Below the pieces are notes generated by a model. That model had not been told where the DNA came from and ran no database searches. It saw only the letters and a list, made by a program, of their open reading frames with translations. DNA of 27,484 nt from CAYXVU01 sp964468725. Its GTDB lineage: Bacteria > Acidobacteriota > Blastocatellia > UBA7656. Within the stretch, counting starts at the first letter, position 1. Each line of letters begins with the position of its first letter. Both the position numbers and the translations under genes were made by a program. Of the stretch, positions 1 to 7,912 are shown one piece after another. The stretch covers positions 1 through 27,484 of the forward strand of contig CAYXVU010000063.1 in assembly GCA_964468725.1 (NCBI GenBank), read 5' to 3'.

Positions 1-533
1 CAGGCGACCGATTCTGCATGCACCGGATGAACGGCAAACAGACTGCTGGCGAGAGCGGCCAACAGCGGGCTTTCGGTCATCTCTCTGAGTACGAAATAGA
101 CCAGTACCGTAACCAGCGCGTGAATGATCAGATTCACCAGATGCCATCCCCAAGCCTGCTCGCCGAAGACCGCATAGGTGAAGGTGAAGAGGACGCTGAA
201 CAGAGGGCGATAGTAGGGCGGCGCGGTCATCGCAATATCGCTGCTGACGAATGACCAGACGCTCGTCGTAAAGGCTTTCGGCAGATTGCTCAGGTCTTTG
301 ATGAAGAGGTTGTTGAGAACCTGCTGTTGATCGTCGGAGGCGAATCCGTTGGCGAGGGTATTGAGCGATGTCAAGATAGCAAGCCCGAGCGGCACAGCCC
401 AATCCGCCCACGCCGGGAAGGCGCGCCCGAAGAGAGCGCTTGTCGGTAGCGGCGCAACGACGGAGCGACTCGACGCGGGCTTGTCTGCCTTGGTTGGTGA
501 CCGGCGCGCGGCCTGCTTGGTAGAACTCTTCAT
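1..533 (-). CDS. TMTC-like multi-membrane glycosyltransferase/TPR-type protein, N-terminal part (runs off window)
   Basis: The reverse strand is open from an ATG at 533 to the window edge, giving 177 residues. After a basic, low-complexity N-terminus (1-30) there is a hydrophobic segment around 45-62. It is followed by an FASDDQ stretch (64-69) resembling the Asp-containing first loop of GT-C glycosyltransferases, then YYRPLF (107-112), GWHLVN (129-134), a second membrane segment (about 132-150) and HPVHAESVA (169-177). The YYRPL / WHLVN / HPVHxExVAW order is the hallmark of the TMTC-like membrane proteins that usually carry C-terminal TPR repeats. The TPR part would lie outside the window, so it is inferred. 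No convincing Shine-Dalgarno precedes the ATG, so the exact start is uncertain. The gene is divergent from the propeller cluster. Family assignment is fairly secure; the substrate is unknown. Confidence 0.8.
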   Translation of the reverse strand, partial: MKSSTKQAARRSPTKADKPASSRSVVAPLPTSALFGRAFPAWADWAVPLGLAILTSLNTLANGFASDDQQQVLNNLFIKDLSNLPKAFTTSVWSFVSSDIAMTAPPYYRPLFSVLFTFTYAVFGEQAWGWHLVNLIIHALVTVLVYFVLREMTESPLLAALASSLFAVHPVHAESVA

Positions 534-629
534 GAAAACATCATTGGGCAGCTTTCCATCGCCGGACTGTAGACCGGCGACGCGAACGAGTCTGCGAATA
601 TGTCCTTGCTTGACTGTGAGAGTGGCAAA

Positions 630-656
630 ATTATATCTTGGATTTAGCCAAGTCAA
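630..656 (-). promoter_or_regulatory. candidate sigma70-type promoter for the leftward TMTC-like gene
   Basis: Read on the reverse strand there is TTGACT (656-651) and a perfect TATAAT (635-630) separated by 15 nt, slightly short of the usual 16-18. The expected start of transcription is about 90 nt upstream of the ATG at 533. An inverted repeat CTTGG/CCAAG (637-641 and 648-652) lies in the spacer, and CTTGACT/AGTCAAG (609-615 and 651-657) brackets the region, so a regulator could bind here. This is sequence inference only. Confidence 0.4.
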
Positions 657-691
657 GTGGAGAACTCGCTCACGCCAGTGGAGAACCATTC

Positions 692-728
692 TTGTAAATT
701 TTTGTACAAGGCTTGTACACAACTTGTA
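692..728 (+). promoter_or_regulatory. four helically phased TTGTA repeats, operator-like
   Basis: TTGTA occurs at 692, 702, 713 and 724, so the repeats are spaced 10, 11 and 11 nt apart, one DNA turn each. The second and third are extended to TTGTACA, which contains the palindrome TGTACA. They lie about 70-110 nt upstream of the first propeller gene start at 800. Same-face spacing suggests a cooperative binding site. No regulator gene is in the window, and I do not see a clear -10 box downstream. Confidence 0.4.
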
Positions 729-799
729 GCAATCGGGTTTATTACGGCAACATGAAGGTTCGAGCGAACCATCAAGTTGCAAGGTTAGGAAGGCGATTT

Positions 800-3091
800 A
801 TGAAGAGGATTCTCGTAGTGTGTTTATGTTTCTCCATGTCGGCACTGGCGGCAACGCCGGTGCAACGCGCTTCGCAAACCAAGATGTCGCCGCGCGCTGC
901 GCGCTTCACTCCTTCAGGGCACGATTGGTGCGAGTGGCGCGGCCCTGCCCGTGACGGCACATCGCCGGAAACCGGCTTACCCGAAAAATGGTCGCCGGGG
1001 GGCGAAAATCTCATCTGGAAGCAACCCTATGGCGGGCGCTCGGCTCCCATCGTTATGGGCGGTCGCGTCTTTGTCTTCAACACAGCGGGGCATGGCGAGG
1101 GCATGCAAGAGCGCGTGATGAGTTTCGATGCCGACACCGGCAAAGTTTTATGGGAGTACAAATTCAACGTCTACTCTACAGACGTGCCGCCGCGTCGTAT
1201 TGCCTGGTCATCGCCGTCGGGCGATCCGCAAACCGGCAACATCTATGCTTTCGGCGCGTGCAACGAATTGGTCGCGCTGTCGTTTGACGGCAAGCTGCTG
1301 TGGTCGCGCTCGCTGACCGACGAATTCGGCGCATGGACGACGCACGGTGGGCGCACTGTATCGCCGATCATCGAAGGCAATCTGGTCATCGTCAGTACGG
1401 TCACAGATGGGTGGGGTGATTTATCGCTGCGCCGCCATCGCTACTATGCTTTCGACAAACTCACAGGCGATGCCGTCTGGATCAGCACGCCCGGCGGTCG
1501 CCCGTTCGATACGACCTACTCGACGCCTATTGTGGCGACCCTTGACGGCACGCGCTTGATGATTGCCGGAGCCGGTGACGGCACAGTCAACGCTCTCAAG
1601 GTCAACACCGGCGAGCCAATCTGGTCTTATCCGGTCAGCAAACGCGGCGTCAATCCCGGCGTCGTCCTCAAAGGCACGACCGCTTTCATCGTTCATCAGG
1701 AAGAGAACCTCGATTCCAGTGAGATGGGGCTGTTGGCGGCAGTTGATGCAACGGCGAAAGGCAACATCGGCAAAGAGCAGATCAAGTACGCGATTCGCAA
1801 TGTCCAACTCGGTCCGGCTTCGCCCGTCATTGACGGCGAACGGCTCTATGAAGTTGACGCCGGTTCGAACCTCTTTGCCTTCGACACCAACACCGGCAAG
1901 AAGTTGTGGGAACAGAATCTCGGCACCATTCAAAAGGCTTCGCTCGTTTTTGCGGATGGCAAACTCTACGTTGGTTCGGAAAACGGCAAATTCTTCATCA
2001 TCAAACCGGGTGCGACGGGTTGCCAGATTCTCGACCAAGACGAACTCTCGCCGCTCGATAAAGTCGAAACGACCAACGTCGAAGGCGATGATTTGATCGC
2101 CTCCAATGAACAGATCATCGCGGCGGTCGCCATCTCGCATGGGCGCATCTTTCTGGTCTCGACGAAGAACATCTATTGCATTGGCAGCAAGCGCAAGGCT
2201 CCGGCGACACCCTATGTGCCCGCCAAGATCGAAACCGCGCCCGCCGATGCCAAAGTAGCACACGTTCAAGTCGTGCCTGCCGATGTTCTCATCAACACCG
2301 GCGCGGCGATGAATTTTCACGTCCGACTCTTTGACGATCACGGTCGCTTCATCCGCGAAGAGGCGCGCCCCTCTTGGGCGCTGGACGGACTCAAAGGCAC
2401 AGCCGAAAATACGCGCTTCACTGCCGCCGCTGACAACACGCCGCAAGCCGGGATGTTGAAAGCGACGGTCGCGGGCGTAACCGGAATGGCGCGTGTGCGC
2501 GTCATTCCACCGTTGCCGCTGACGGAGACTTTCGATGTCTACGCGCCCGATCAAGCGCCGAAACACTGGATCAATCTGACCGGCAAATACGTCGTCCGCG
2601 AAATGGATGGCAATAAAGTGTTGGTGAAGAATCCGAAGCCGGAAGCCTTCAAACGGGCGCGTTCCCTGCTCGCCGCGACAACCCTGTCGAACTACACCAT
2701 CGAAGCCGATGTGCGGGCGACCGAAAAACGTCGGCAGATGGGCGATGCTGGCGTTGTTGCGCAACACTACGAATTGGTGCTCTTTGGCAATAGTCAGAAA
2801 CTCACTTTGCAATCGTGGCAGATCGAACCCAAGCGCACGGTCTCTGTGCCTTTCGCATGGAAACGCGATACGTGGTATCGCTTGAAACTGGAAGTGCAAA
2901 ATCTGCCCGATGGCAAAACTCGCATTCGCGGCAAAGCGTGGGCGGTTGGGGAAGCCGAGCCCGCACAGTGGTTGATTGAAAAGCTTGACCCCATGCCGAA
3001 TACGCATGGCAGTCCGGGCATCTATGCCGATGCGCCGGGCGAGGTCAACGAGATTTACTTAGATAACATAAAGGTGGTGCCAAACAAATGA
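800..3091 (+). CDS. exported PQQ-like beta-propeller protein with C-terminal Ig-like and LamG-like regions
   Basis: This 763-residue protein starts at the ATG at 800, chosen because AGGAAGG (787-793) lies 6 nt upstream and because MKRILVVCLCFSMSALAA is a good signal peptide; the open frame extends back to 713. The N-terminal two thirds (about 45-475) is a PQQ-like (PQQ_2/WD40-like) propeller. It shows the typical opening WRGPARDGTSPETGLP and repeated blade signatures such as AFDTNTGKKLWEQ. A region near 490-590 looks Ig-like, and the C-terminus (about 600-763) resembles a concanavalin/LamG-type fold ending EIYLDNIKV. Such proteins are common in Acidobacteria and Planctomycetes. The propeller is often structural, so true PQQ binding or dehydrogenase activity should not be assumed. 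It is the first gene of a cluster and its stop overlaps the next start. Confidence 0.88.
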   Translation: MKRILVVCLCFSMSALAATPVQRASQTKMSPRAARFTPSGHDWCEWRGPARDGTSPETGLPEKWSPGGENLIWKQPYGGRSAPIVMGGRVFVFNTAGHGEGMQERVMSFDADTGKVLWEYKFNVYSTDVPPRRIAWSSPSGDPQTGNIYAFGACNELVALSFDGKLLWSRSLTDEFGAWTTHGGRTVSPIIEGNLVIVSTVTDGWGDLSLRRHRYYAFDKLTGDAVWISTPGGRPFDTTYSTPIVATLDGTRLMIAGAGDGTVNALKVNTGEPIWSYPVSKRGVNPGVVLKGTTAFIVHQEENLDSSEMGLLAAVDATAKGNIGKEQIKYAIRNVQLGPASPVIDGERLYEVDAGSNLFAFDTNTGKKLWEQNLGTIQKASLVFADGKLYVGSENGKFFIIKPGATGCQILDQDELSPLDKVETTNVEGDDLIASNEQIIAAVAISHGRIFLVSTKNIYCIGSKRKAPATPYVPAKIETAPADAKVAHVQVVPADVLINTGAAMNFHVRLFDDHGRFIREEARPSWALDGLKGTAENTRFTAAADNTPQAGMLKATVAGVTGMARVRVIPPLPLTETFDVYAPDQAPKHWINLTGKYVVREMDGNKVLVKNPKPEAFKRARSLLAATTLSNYTIEADVRATEKRRQMGDAGVVAQHYELVLFGNSQKLTLQSWQIEPKRTVSVPFAWKRDTWYRLKLEVQNLPDGKTRIRGKAWAVGEAEPAQWLIEKLDPMPNTHGSPGIYADAPGEVNEIYLDNIKVVPNK

Positions 3092-4620
3092 GAAGCCAGA
3101 AGTCAGAAGTGAAAAGCCAACCGTCAGAAGTCAGAAGTTGGAGCGTGGCATTGGTCGCTGCCGCTTTGCTCTTTGCGGCGCTCTCGATGGTTCTGACCCC
3201 TGATTCACCCACTCATCAAGCTCTCGCATCAGACCCCGGCAACGGCGATTGGCCGATGTGGGGCGGCACGCCTGACCGCAATATGGTTACCAATATGAAA
3301 GGGCTGCCGACCACTTGGGACATCAATAAAAAGACCAATGTCAAATGGGTCGCGTCGCTCGGCTCGCAATCCTATGGCAATCCGGTGGTGGCCGGAGGGC
3401 AGGTCTATGTCGGTACGAACAATGAAGGGCTGCGCGATCCCAAACAGACCGGCGATAAGGGCATTCTGATGTGCTTCAAAGAGGCCGACGGCGAATTTCT
3501 ATGGCAGCATGTCAATGACAAACTCGCCGCTGGTCGGGTCAACGATTGGCCGTTTCAAGGGGTCTGCTCATCGCCGTTGGTCGAAGGCGAAAAACTCTAC
3601 TACGTCACCAACCGCTGCGAGGTCGTCTGTCTGGACGCCAAAGGGTTCCGCGATGACGAAAACGATGGCCCAGTCAAAGATGAGAAGTTGACCGGAAAGT
3701 TTGATGCGGATGTCATCTGGAAGTACGACATGATAGAAGAGGTCGGCGCGTTTCCGCATAATATGTCAAATGCATCGCCCGTCGCGCACGGCGATTTGCT
3801 CTTTATCTGCACTTCGAACGGGCAAGATGAAAGCCACGTCAACATCCCTTCACCGAAAGCGCCTTCGCTCATCGCCATCAACAAGAACACGGGCAAACTG
3901 GTTTGGGAAGTCAACGATGTTGGCGACCGAATTCTGCATGGTCAATGGTCGCCGCCAACGGTGGCAATCATTGGCGGCACGGCGCAGGTCATTCACGGAC
4001 AAGGTGACGGCTGGATTCGCGGCTACGAAGCGATGACCGGCAAAAAGTTGTGGGAATTCGATACCAACCCGAAAGATTCAGTGTGGCCGAAGACGCGCAA
4101 CGAACTCATCAGCACGCCGGTCATCTATGATGGCAAAGTCTATATCGCCAACGGGCAAGACCCGGAACACGGTGAAGGCGTCGGGCATCTCTACTGCCTT
4201 GACCCAACCAAAACCGGCGACATCACCAAGAGCGGGGTGATCTGGCACTATGACAAGATTCGTCGCAGCATCTCGACGCCTTCGATTGCCGACGGGTTGG
4301 TCTATTACCCGGATTTCAGCGGTTTTCTGCACTGTCTGGATGCCAAGACCGGGCAAGCCTATTGGGTGCACGATATGTTTGCGGCCATGTGGGGGTCGCC
4401 GCTCGTCGCCGATGGCAAGGTCTATCTCGGCGATGAAGACGGCGATGTGGTGATTCTGCAACACGGCAAAGAGAAGAAAGTGCTTGGCGAAATGAATATG
4501 GGCAGTTCGGTCTACAGCAGCCCGGTTCCGGCCAACGGCGTGTTGTTCATCATGAATCGCAATCAACTCTATGCGCTGGCCAACGCAACGCAAGCCAAGC
4601 CCAACCCTGCGCAGCGGTAA
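3088..4620 (+). CDS. exported PQQ-like beta-propeller protein
   Basis: The protein has 510 residues. Its ATG overlaps the preceding TGA as ATGA (3088-3091), which suggests translational coupling. Residues 1-19 are basic and odd because they are encoded by a short-word DNA repeat (3091-3139). A hydrophobic signal segment follows (VALVAAALLFAALSMVL). The rest is an eight-blade-type PQQ_2 propeller: it opens with DWPMWGGTPDRNM and has blade motifs such as AINKNTGKLVWE, GYEAMTGKKLWEFD and CLDAKTGQAYWV. An in-frame GTG at 3145 is a possible alternative start but would remove all the positive charge from the signal peptide, so I prefer 3088. The protein is likely periplasmic or cell-surface. Ligand and function are unknown; it probably works with the neighbouring propeller proteins. 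Confidence 0.87.
   Translation: MRSQKSEVKSQPSEVRSWSVALVAAALLFAALSMVLTPDSPTHQALASDPGNGDWPMWGGTPDRNMVTNMKGLPTTWDINKKTNVKWVASLGSQSYGNPVVAGGQVYVGTNNEGLRDPKQTGDKGILMCFKEADGEFLWQHVNDKLAAGRVNDWPFQGVCSSPLVEGEKLYYVTNRCEVVCLDAKGFRDDENDGPVKDEKLTGKFDADVIWKYDMIEEVGAFPHNMSNASPVAHGDLLFICTSNGQDESHVNIPSPKAPSLIAINKNTGKLVWEVNDVGDRILHGQWSPPTVAIIGGTAQVIHGQGDGWIRGYEAMTGKKLWEFDTNPKDSVWPKTRNELISTPVIYDGKVYIANGQDPEHGEGVGHLYCLDPTKTGDITKSGVIWHYDKIRRSISTPSIADGLVYYPDFSGFLHCLDAKTGQAYWVHDMFAAMWGSPLVADGKVYLGDEDGDVVILQHGKEKKVLGEMNMGSSVYSSPVPANGVLFIMNRNQLYALANATQAKPNPAQR
3091..3139 (+). repeat. short-word repeat inside the 5' end of the second propeller gene
   Basis: The 14-mer CAGAAGTCAGAAGT occurs twice in direct orientation (3097-3110 and 3125-3138). 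Its exact reverse complement occurs once more at 18282-18295, in the spacer before the glucokinase gene. Here the repeat is translated and supplies most of the residues before the signal-peptide core. Confidence 0.75.
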
Positions 4621-4625
4621 GGCTT

Positions 4626-4738
4626 GGAAGGGATAGAGGGATGAAGGGGTGAAGAGATGAAGGAGAGAGTCGGAAGCGACCTTCCCATCCGTAACCCTCA
4701 ACCTTCACCTTTCAACCGGAGAGACAACATCCCTTCAC
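4626..4738. repeat. degenerate inverted repeat built from GATGAAGGG words
   Basis: The spacer between the second propeller gene and the alcohol dehydrogenase has a purine-rich left arm (about 4626-4662) with repeated GGGATGAAGGGG-like words. The right arm carries their complements. GTGAAGAGATG (4649-4659) pairs with CATCCCTTCAC (4728-4738) at 10 of 11 positions. The same words form the spacer upstream of opcA (23149-23234). It could be a hairpin in the transcript or a small repeat element. Confidence 0.55.
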
Positions 4739-4745
4739 GGTGTGT

Positions 4746-5906
4746 ATGCAGTCTTTTGATTTTCAACCTCGCACGCGCGTCATCTTCGGCGCCGGGGCGA
4801 TCACACGATTGGGCGAAGCGGCGCGCGAACTCGGTCTTCGTCGCGTGCTGTTGGTCGCCGATCACGGATTGCTCGAATCCGGCCATGTGGAGGAAGCCCT
4901 CGCGCCGCTCAAGCAAGTCGGCATCACCGCCATACCGTTTCACGATTTCGAAGCCAACCCCGACACCCGCGTCGTCGAAGTGGGACGCGATTTTGCCGCC
5001 GCCCATCAAGTAGATTCGATCATCGGACTCGGCGGCGGCAGTTCGATGGATTGCGCCAAAGGCATCAATTTTTTGCTCACCAACGGCGGGCGCATGCAAG
5101 ACTTTTGGGGCTATGGCAAAGCCACCCAACCGTTGCTGCCGATGATCGGCATTCCAACAACTGCCGGAACCGGCAGCGAAGGACAAAGCTACGCGCTCAT
5201 TTCCGACGCTGACACGCACCTCAAAATGGCTTGTGGCGACCCGAAGGCCGCCTTTCGCATCGCCATTCTCGACCCGCTGCTGACCCTGTCTCAACCGGCA
5301 AGCGTCACCGCCATCACCGGCTTTGATGCCATTGCTCATGCGGTCGAAACCTTCGTTACGACCCGCCGCAATCCCTTCTCTGAAGTCTTTTCGCGCGAGG
5401 CTTGGCGACTGCTCGAAGCCAATTACGAGAAGGTGTTGAGCGAGCCGAAAAACGTGCAGGCGCGCGCCGCCATGCAATTGGGCGCGTACTATGCAGGGGT
5501 TGCCATTGAGAACTCGATGCTCGGGGCAACCCATGCCTGCGCCAACCCGTTGACCAAAAATTACGGCACCATGCATGGCGCAGCGATTGCGCTGTTGTTG
5601 CCTTCGGTTGTGCGCTTCAATGCGCCGGTCGTCGAGCCGCGCTATCGTGAATTGGTCGAAGTCTCGAAACTGAATGGTTGGGATATGAGAACCTCGTCGG
5701 GTGTTTATACATCCGAGAGTTTGGCTTTGCGTTTAGAGCGTCTCGCCAAAGTGGCAGGGTTGCCCAATCGCTTGAGCGCGGCGGGCGTGCCGGAGGACGA
5801 TTTGCCGCGGCTTGCCGCTGAAGCCGCCGAACAATGGACGGGCACCTTCAATCCGCGCCCGTTCGATGTCAATGCAGCTCTGGAGGTCTATCAATGCGCG
5901 TATTGA
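4746..5906 (+). CDS. iron-containing (group III) alcohol dehydrogenase
   Basis: This is a 386-residue NAD(P)-dependent alcohol dehydrogenase of the Fe-ADH family. The nucleotide-binding GGGSSMDCAK is at 96-105. All four expected metal ligands are present: Asp194 and His198 (GFDAIAHAVE), His263 (GATHACANP) and His277 (TMHGAAIA). Length is typical. The ATG at 4746 is preferred; a GTG two codons upstream (4740) is possible, and neither has a clear ribosome-binding site. The only GGAGAG is more than 20 nt upstream, beyond part of a repeat. The 3' end overlaps the next propeller gene by 13 nt. The substrate cannot be deduced; primary alcohols, 1,3-propanediol-type diols or lactaldehyde are family options. 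The protein is probably cytoplasmic, unlike its exported neighbours. Confidence 0.92.
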   Translation: MQSFDFQPRTRVIFGAGAITRLGEAARELGLRRVLLVADHGLLESGHVEEALAPLKQVGITAIPFHDFEANPDTRVVEVGRDFAAAHQVDSIIGLGGGSSMDCAKGINFLLTNGGRMQDFWGYGKATQPLLPMIGIPTTAGTGSEGQSYALISDADTHLKMACGDPKAAFRIAILDPLLTLSQPASVTAITGFDAIAHAVETFVTTRRNPFSEVFSREAWRLLEANYEKVLSEPKNVQARAAMQLGAYYAGVAIENSMLGATHACANPLTKNYGTMHGAAIALLLPSVVRFNAPVVEPRYRELVEVSKLNGWDMRTSSGVYTSESLALRLERLAKVAGLPNRLSAAGVPEDDLPRLAAEAAEQWTGTFNPRPFDVNAALEVYQCAY

Positions 5907-7081
5907 AGAACTCAGGTTTCTGGTTCTTAGTTGTTAGTTTGTGGTTTGCGGGTTTCCATCTGACTGCCAGTGCGATTGCCGTTGTCGGGCCAGTAACTAG
6001 CAACTACAAACCGGCAATCAGTAGCCAGCAAGTCTACACGCCTGCCGATAGCTGGCCCTCGTTTCGCGGCAATCTGCAAAACACGGCGATTTCGCTAAGC
6101 GGCGTGCCGCGCGAATTGAAACTTTTGTGGACGTACAACGCCGGTGAATCCATCGAATCGTCGGCGGCGATTGTCGGCGGCGGCGTCTATGTCGGCTCGC
6201 AAAAAGGCGAACTGGTTGCGCTCTCTTTGCAAGACGGCGCGGTGCGTTGGAAATACGCGACCGCCGGGCCGATTGGCGAATCGTCGCCAGCGGTGGCGGG
6301 CGGCATCGTCTACATCGGCGATTTGACGGGCGTGATTCACGCCGTTAATGCCAGCGACGGCAACAAAGTCTGGACTTACAAAACCGGCACCGAGATCAAA
6401 GCTTCGCCCACTGTGGTTGGCGATAAAGTGCTGATCGGCTCTTACGACGAAAACTTCTATTGCCTGTCGGCGCGCACCGGTTCCTTGCTATGGAAGTTCA
6501 AAGCCGAAGGCCCTGTGCATTGCACGGCAGCGATCAGCGATGGGATTGCCTTCATCTCCGGCTGCGATGAAATGTTTCGCGCCATCCGCATCTCGGATGG
6601 CAAAGAGATGTTCAAGTTTCACTCTGGAGCCTATACGGGCGCATCACCGGCCATCGTCGGAGAGCAAGCCTACTATGGCACGTTTAACAACGATGTATTA
6701 GGCGTGAATATCAAGACCGGGCGATTGACGTGGCGTTATCAACATCCGCAACGGCAATTTCCTTTTTATGCCTCCGCCGGGGTCGTTGATGGCCGCGTGG
6801 TTGTGGGAGGGCGTGACAAGTTGGTGCATTGTTTGAACGCCGCCACTGGCAAACGCCTCTGGACTTTTACGACGCGGGCGCGGGTTGAATCGTCCCCGGT
6901 GTTAGCCGATGGCCGAGTCTTTGTCGGCTCGAATGACGGACGCTTTTACGTTCTCGATTTTCAAACGGGCGCAAAGGTGTGGGAATTCACCGCTGGAGCC
7001 CCGATCTCCGCCTCCCCAGCCATTGCCGACCGTCGCATAGTAGTCGGCGATCAGGATGGTAGGCTATACTGCTTCGGCTAG
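5894..7081 (+). CDS. exported PQQ-like beta-propeller protein
   Basis: The protein has 395 residues. The ATG at 5894 lies inside the 3' end of the alcohol dehydrogenase gene, with GGAGG (5882-5886) 7 nt upstream. The open frame reaches back to 5834, but that part has no ribosome-binding site. MRVLKNSGFWFLVVSLWFAGFHLTASA is a signal peptide, then a linker leads to a compact propeller of PQQ_2 repeats. Blade units are highly regular, for example AVNASDGNKVWTYKTGTEIKASPTVVGDKVLIGS with later copies at LNAATGKRLWTF and VLDFQTGAKVWEF. It resembles BamB-like/PQQ-repeat proteins, but the context does not point to BamB. The overlap with the dehydrogenase gene implies coupled expression. The signal-peptide and linker codons contain both arms of a short-word inverted repeat. 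Confidence 0.87.
   Translation: MRVLKNSGFWFLVVSLWFAGFHLTASAIAVVGPVTSNYKPAISSQQVYTPADSWPSFRGNLQNTAISLSGVPRELKLLWTYNAGESIESSAAIVGGGVYVGSQKGELVALSLQDGAVRWKYATAGPIGESSPAVAGGIVYIGDLTGVIHAVNASDGNKVWTYKTGTEIKASPTVVGDKVLIGSYDENFYCLSARTGSLLWKFKAEGPVHCTAAISDGIAFISGCDEMFRAIRISDGKEMFKFHSGAYTGASPAIVGEQAYYGTFNNDVLGVNIKTGRLTWRYQHPQRQFPFYASAGVVDGRVVVGGRDKLVHCLNAATGKRLWTFTTRARVESSPVLADGRVFVGSNDGRFYVLDFQTGAKVWEFTAGAPISASPAIADRRIVVGDQDGRLYCFG
5928..6006. repeat. imperfect inverted repeat within the signal-peptide/linker codons of the third propeller gene
   Basis: TAGTTGTTAGTT (5928-5939) and AACTAGCAACTA (5995-6006) are complementary at 11 of 12 positions, with words such as GGTTT and GGTTC repeated nearby. 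This is the same style of repeat as in the spacers, but fully inside coding sequence. Confidence 0.5.
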
Positions 7082-7105
7082 AGATTCATCAACAAGGAGC
7101 AGATT

Positions 7106-7387
7106 ATGAAAGCGATTTGGCACGACACTGTTTTGGCCGAGAGCGATCAAACCATCGTCGTCGAAGGCAATCATTACTTTCCGCCCGCAGCCCTTCATAG
7201 TGAATACTTTCAGCCGACGGCGACGCACACGACTTGCCCATGGAAAGGCGAGGCCAGTTATTACACCCTGGTCGTTGACGGCGAACAGAACAAAGATGCC
7301 GCGTGGTATTATCCGCATCCGAAGGAAGCGGCAAAAAACATCACCGATTATGTCGCCTTCTGGAAAGGCGTCAAGGTTGTTGAGTAG
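7106..7387 (+). CDS. DUF427 domain-containing protein
   Basis: This small 93-residue protein starts at 7106 with AAGGAG a suitable distance upstream. It matches the DUF427 family along its whole length: MKAIWHDTVLAES at the start, VEGNHYFPPAAL (20-31), a THTTCPWKGEASYY core (40-53) and AWYYPHPKEAAKNITDYVAFW near the end. No signal peptide or membrane segment is seen, so it should be cytoplasmic. DUF427 proteins have no agreed biochemical function. It begins 24 nt after the third propeller gene and probably shares its transcript. Confidence 0.9.
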   Translation: MKAIWHDTVLAESDQTIVVEGNHYFPPAALHSEYFQPTATHTTCPWKGEASYYTLVVDGEQNKDAAWYYPHPKEAAKNITDYVAFWKGVKVVE

Positions 7388-7458
7388 CGCAACCCGACGA
7401 TTGATCGGCAACCCGGAGATCAACGTAAGGCTCATCGCAAAGGCTACCCTCCGGGCTA

Positions 7459-7908
7459 ATGACACCCATTTTTTTCACCACCTATCGCAAGACATTGTCT
7501 CCGAAACTTTCCATGAAATCGAAGGTTCTCGCAGTCGGATATATCTGCCTGCTAGTGGTCATCGTCTACTTCGCAGACCTGCGACGGTATCAATTTCTCT
7601 TTCGCCCAGTCAGACGCATTCCTTACGGAGACAAGATCAGCCACTTCATCCTCATGGGGTTGTTGTCGTTTGCTGTCAACTTGCTCTTTCAAGGCGGGCA
7701 ATTTCGATGGGGAAGGCTGCAATTGCTCAAAGGCAGCTTGATTGTTGCCATCGTGGTCACCCTCGAAGAGATTTCGCAATTGTTCATCCAGTATCGAACC
7801 TTCGATCTGGTTGATCTGGCTTTCGATTACGCGGGCATCTTCCTATTCGGACAATTGGCTTACTACCTTATCAAGCGGCGGGCGCGGAAAAGCGGCACGC
7901 CCTCATAG
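7459..7908 (+). CDS. VanZ-like family membrane protein
   Basis: The protein has 149 residues from the ATG at 7459; an internal ATG at 7513 (residue 19) would give a 131-residue form. Neither has a strong ribosome-binding site, so the start is uncertain. There are four likely membrane segments (about 22-38, 60-77, 92-109 and 120-137). The VanZ family signature residues are present: GDKISHFILMG (57-67), EEISQLFIQYRTFDLVDLAFDYAG (103-126). VanZ-like proteins are named after a teicoplanin-resistance accessory protein, but most have no known role and should not be read as resistance genes. It ends 4 nt before the next start, so the two are probably co-translated. Confidence 0.85.
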   Translation: MTPIFFTTYRKTLSPKLSMKSKVLAVGYICLLVVIVYFADLRRYQFLFRPVRRIPYGDKISHFILMGLLSFAVNLLFQGGQFRWGRLQLLKGSLIVAIVVTLEEISQLFIQYRTFDLVDLAFDYAGIFLFGQLAYYLIKRRARKSGTPS

Positions 7909-7912
7909 ATTG

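Noticed and set aside
349..729. 126-residue forward open frame across the left divergent spacer
   Set aside because: It overlaps the TMTC-like gene in antisense and then runs through the AT-rich promoter and TTGTA repeats. Its sequence is not protein-like.
1421..3007. 528-residue reverse open frame inside the first propeller gene
   Set aside because: Long antisense frames are common opposite GC-rich genes. It has no ribosome-binding site or recognised domain and lies wholly within a well-supported gene.
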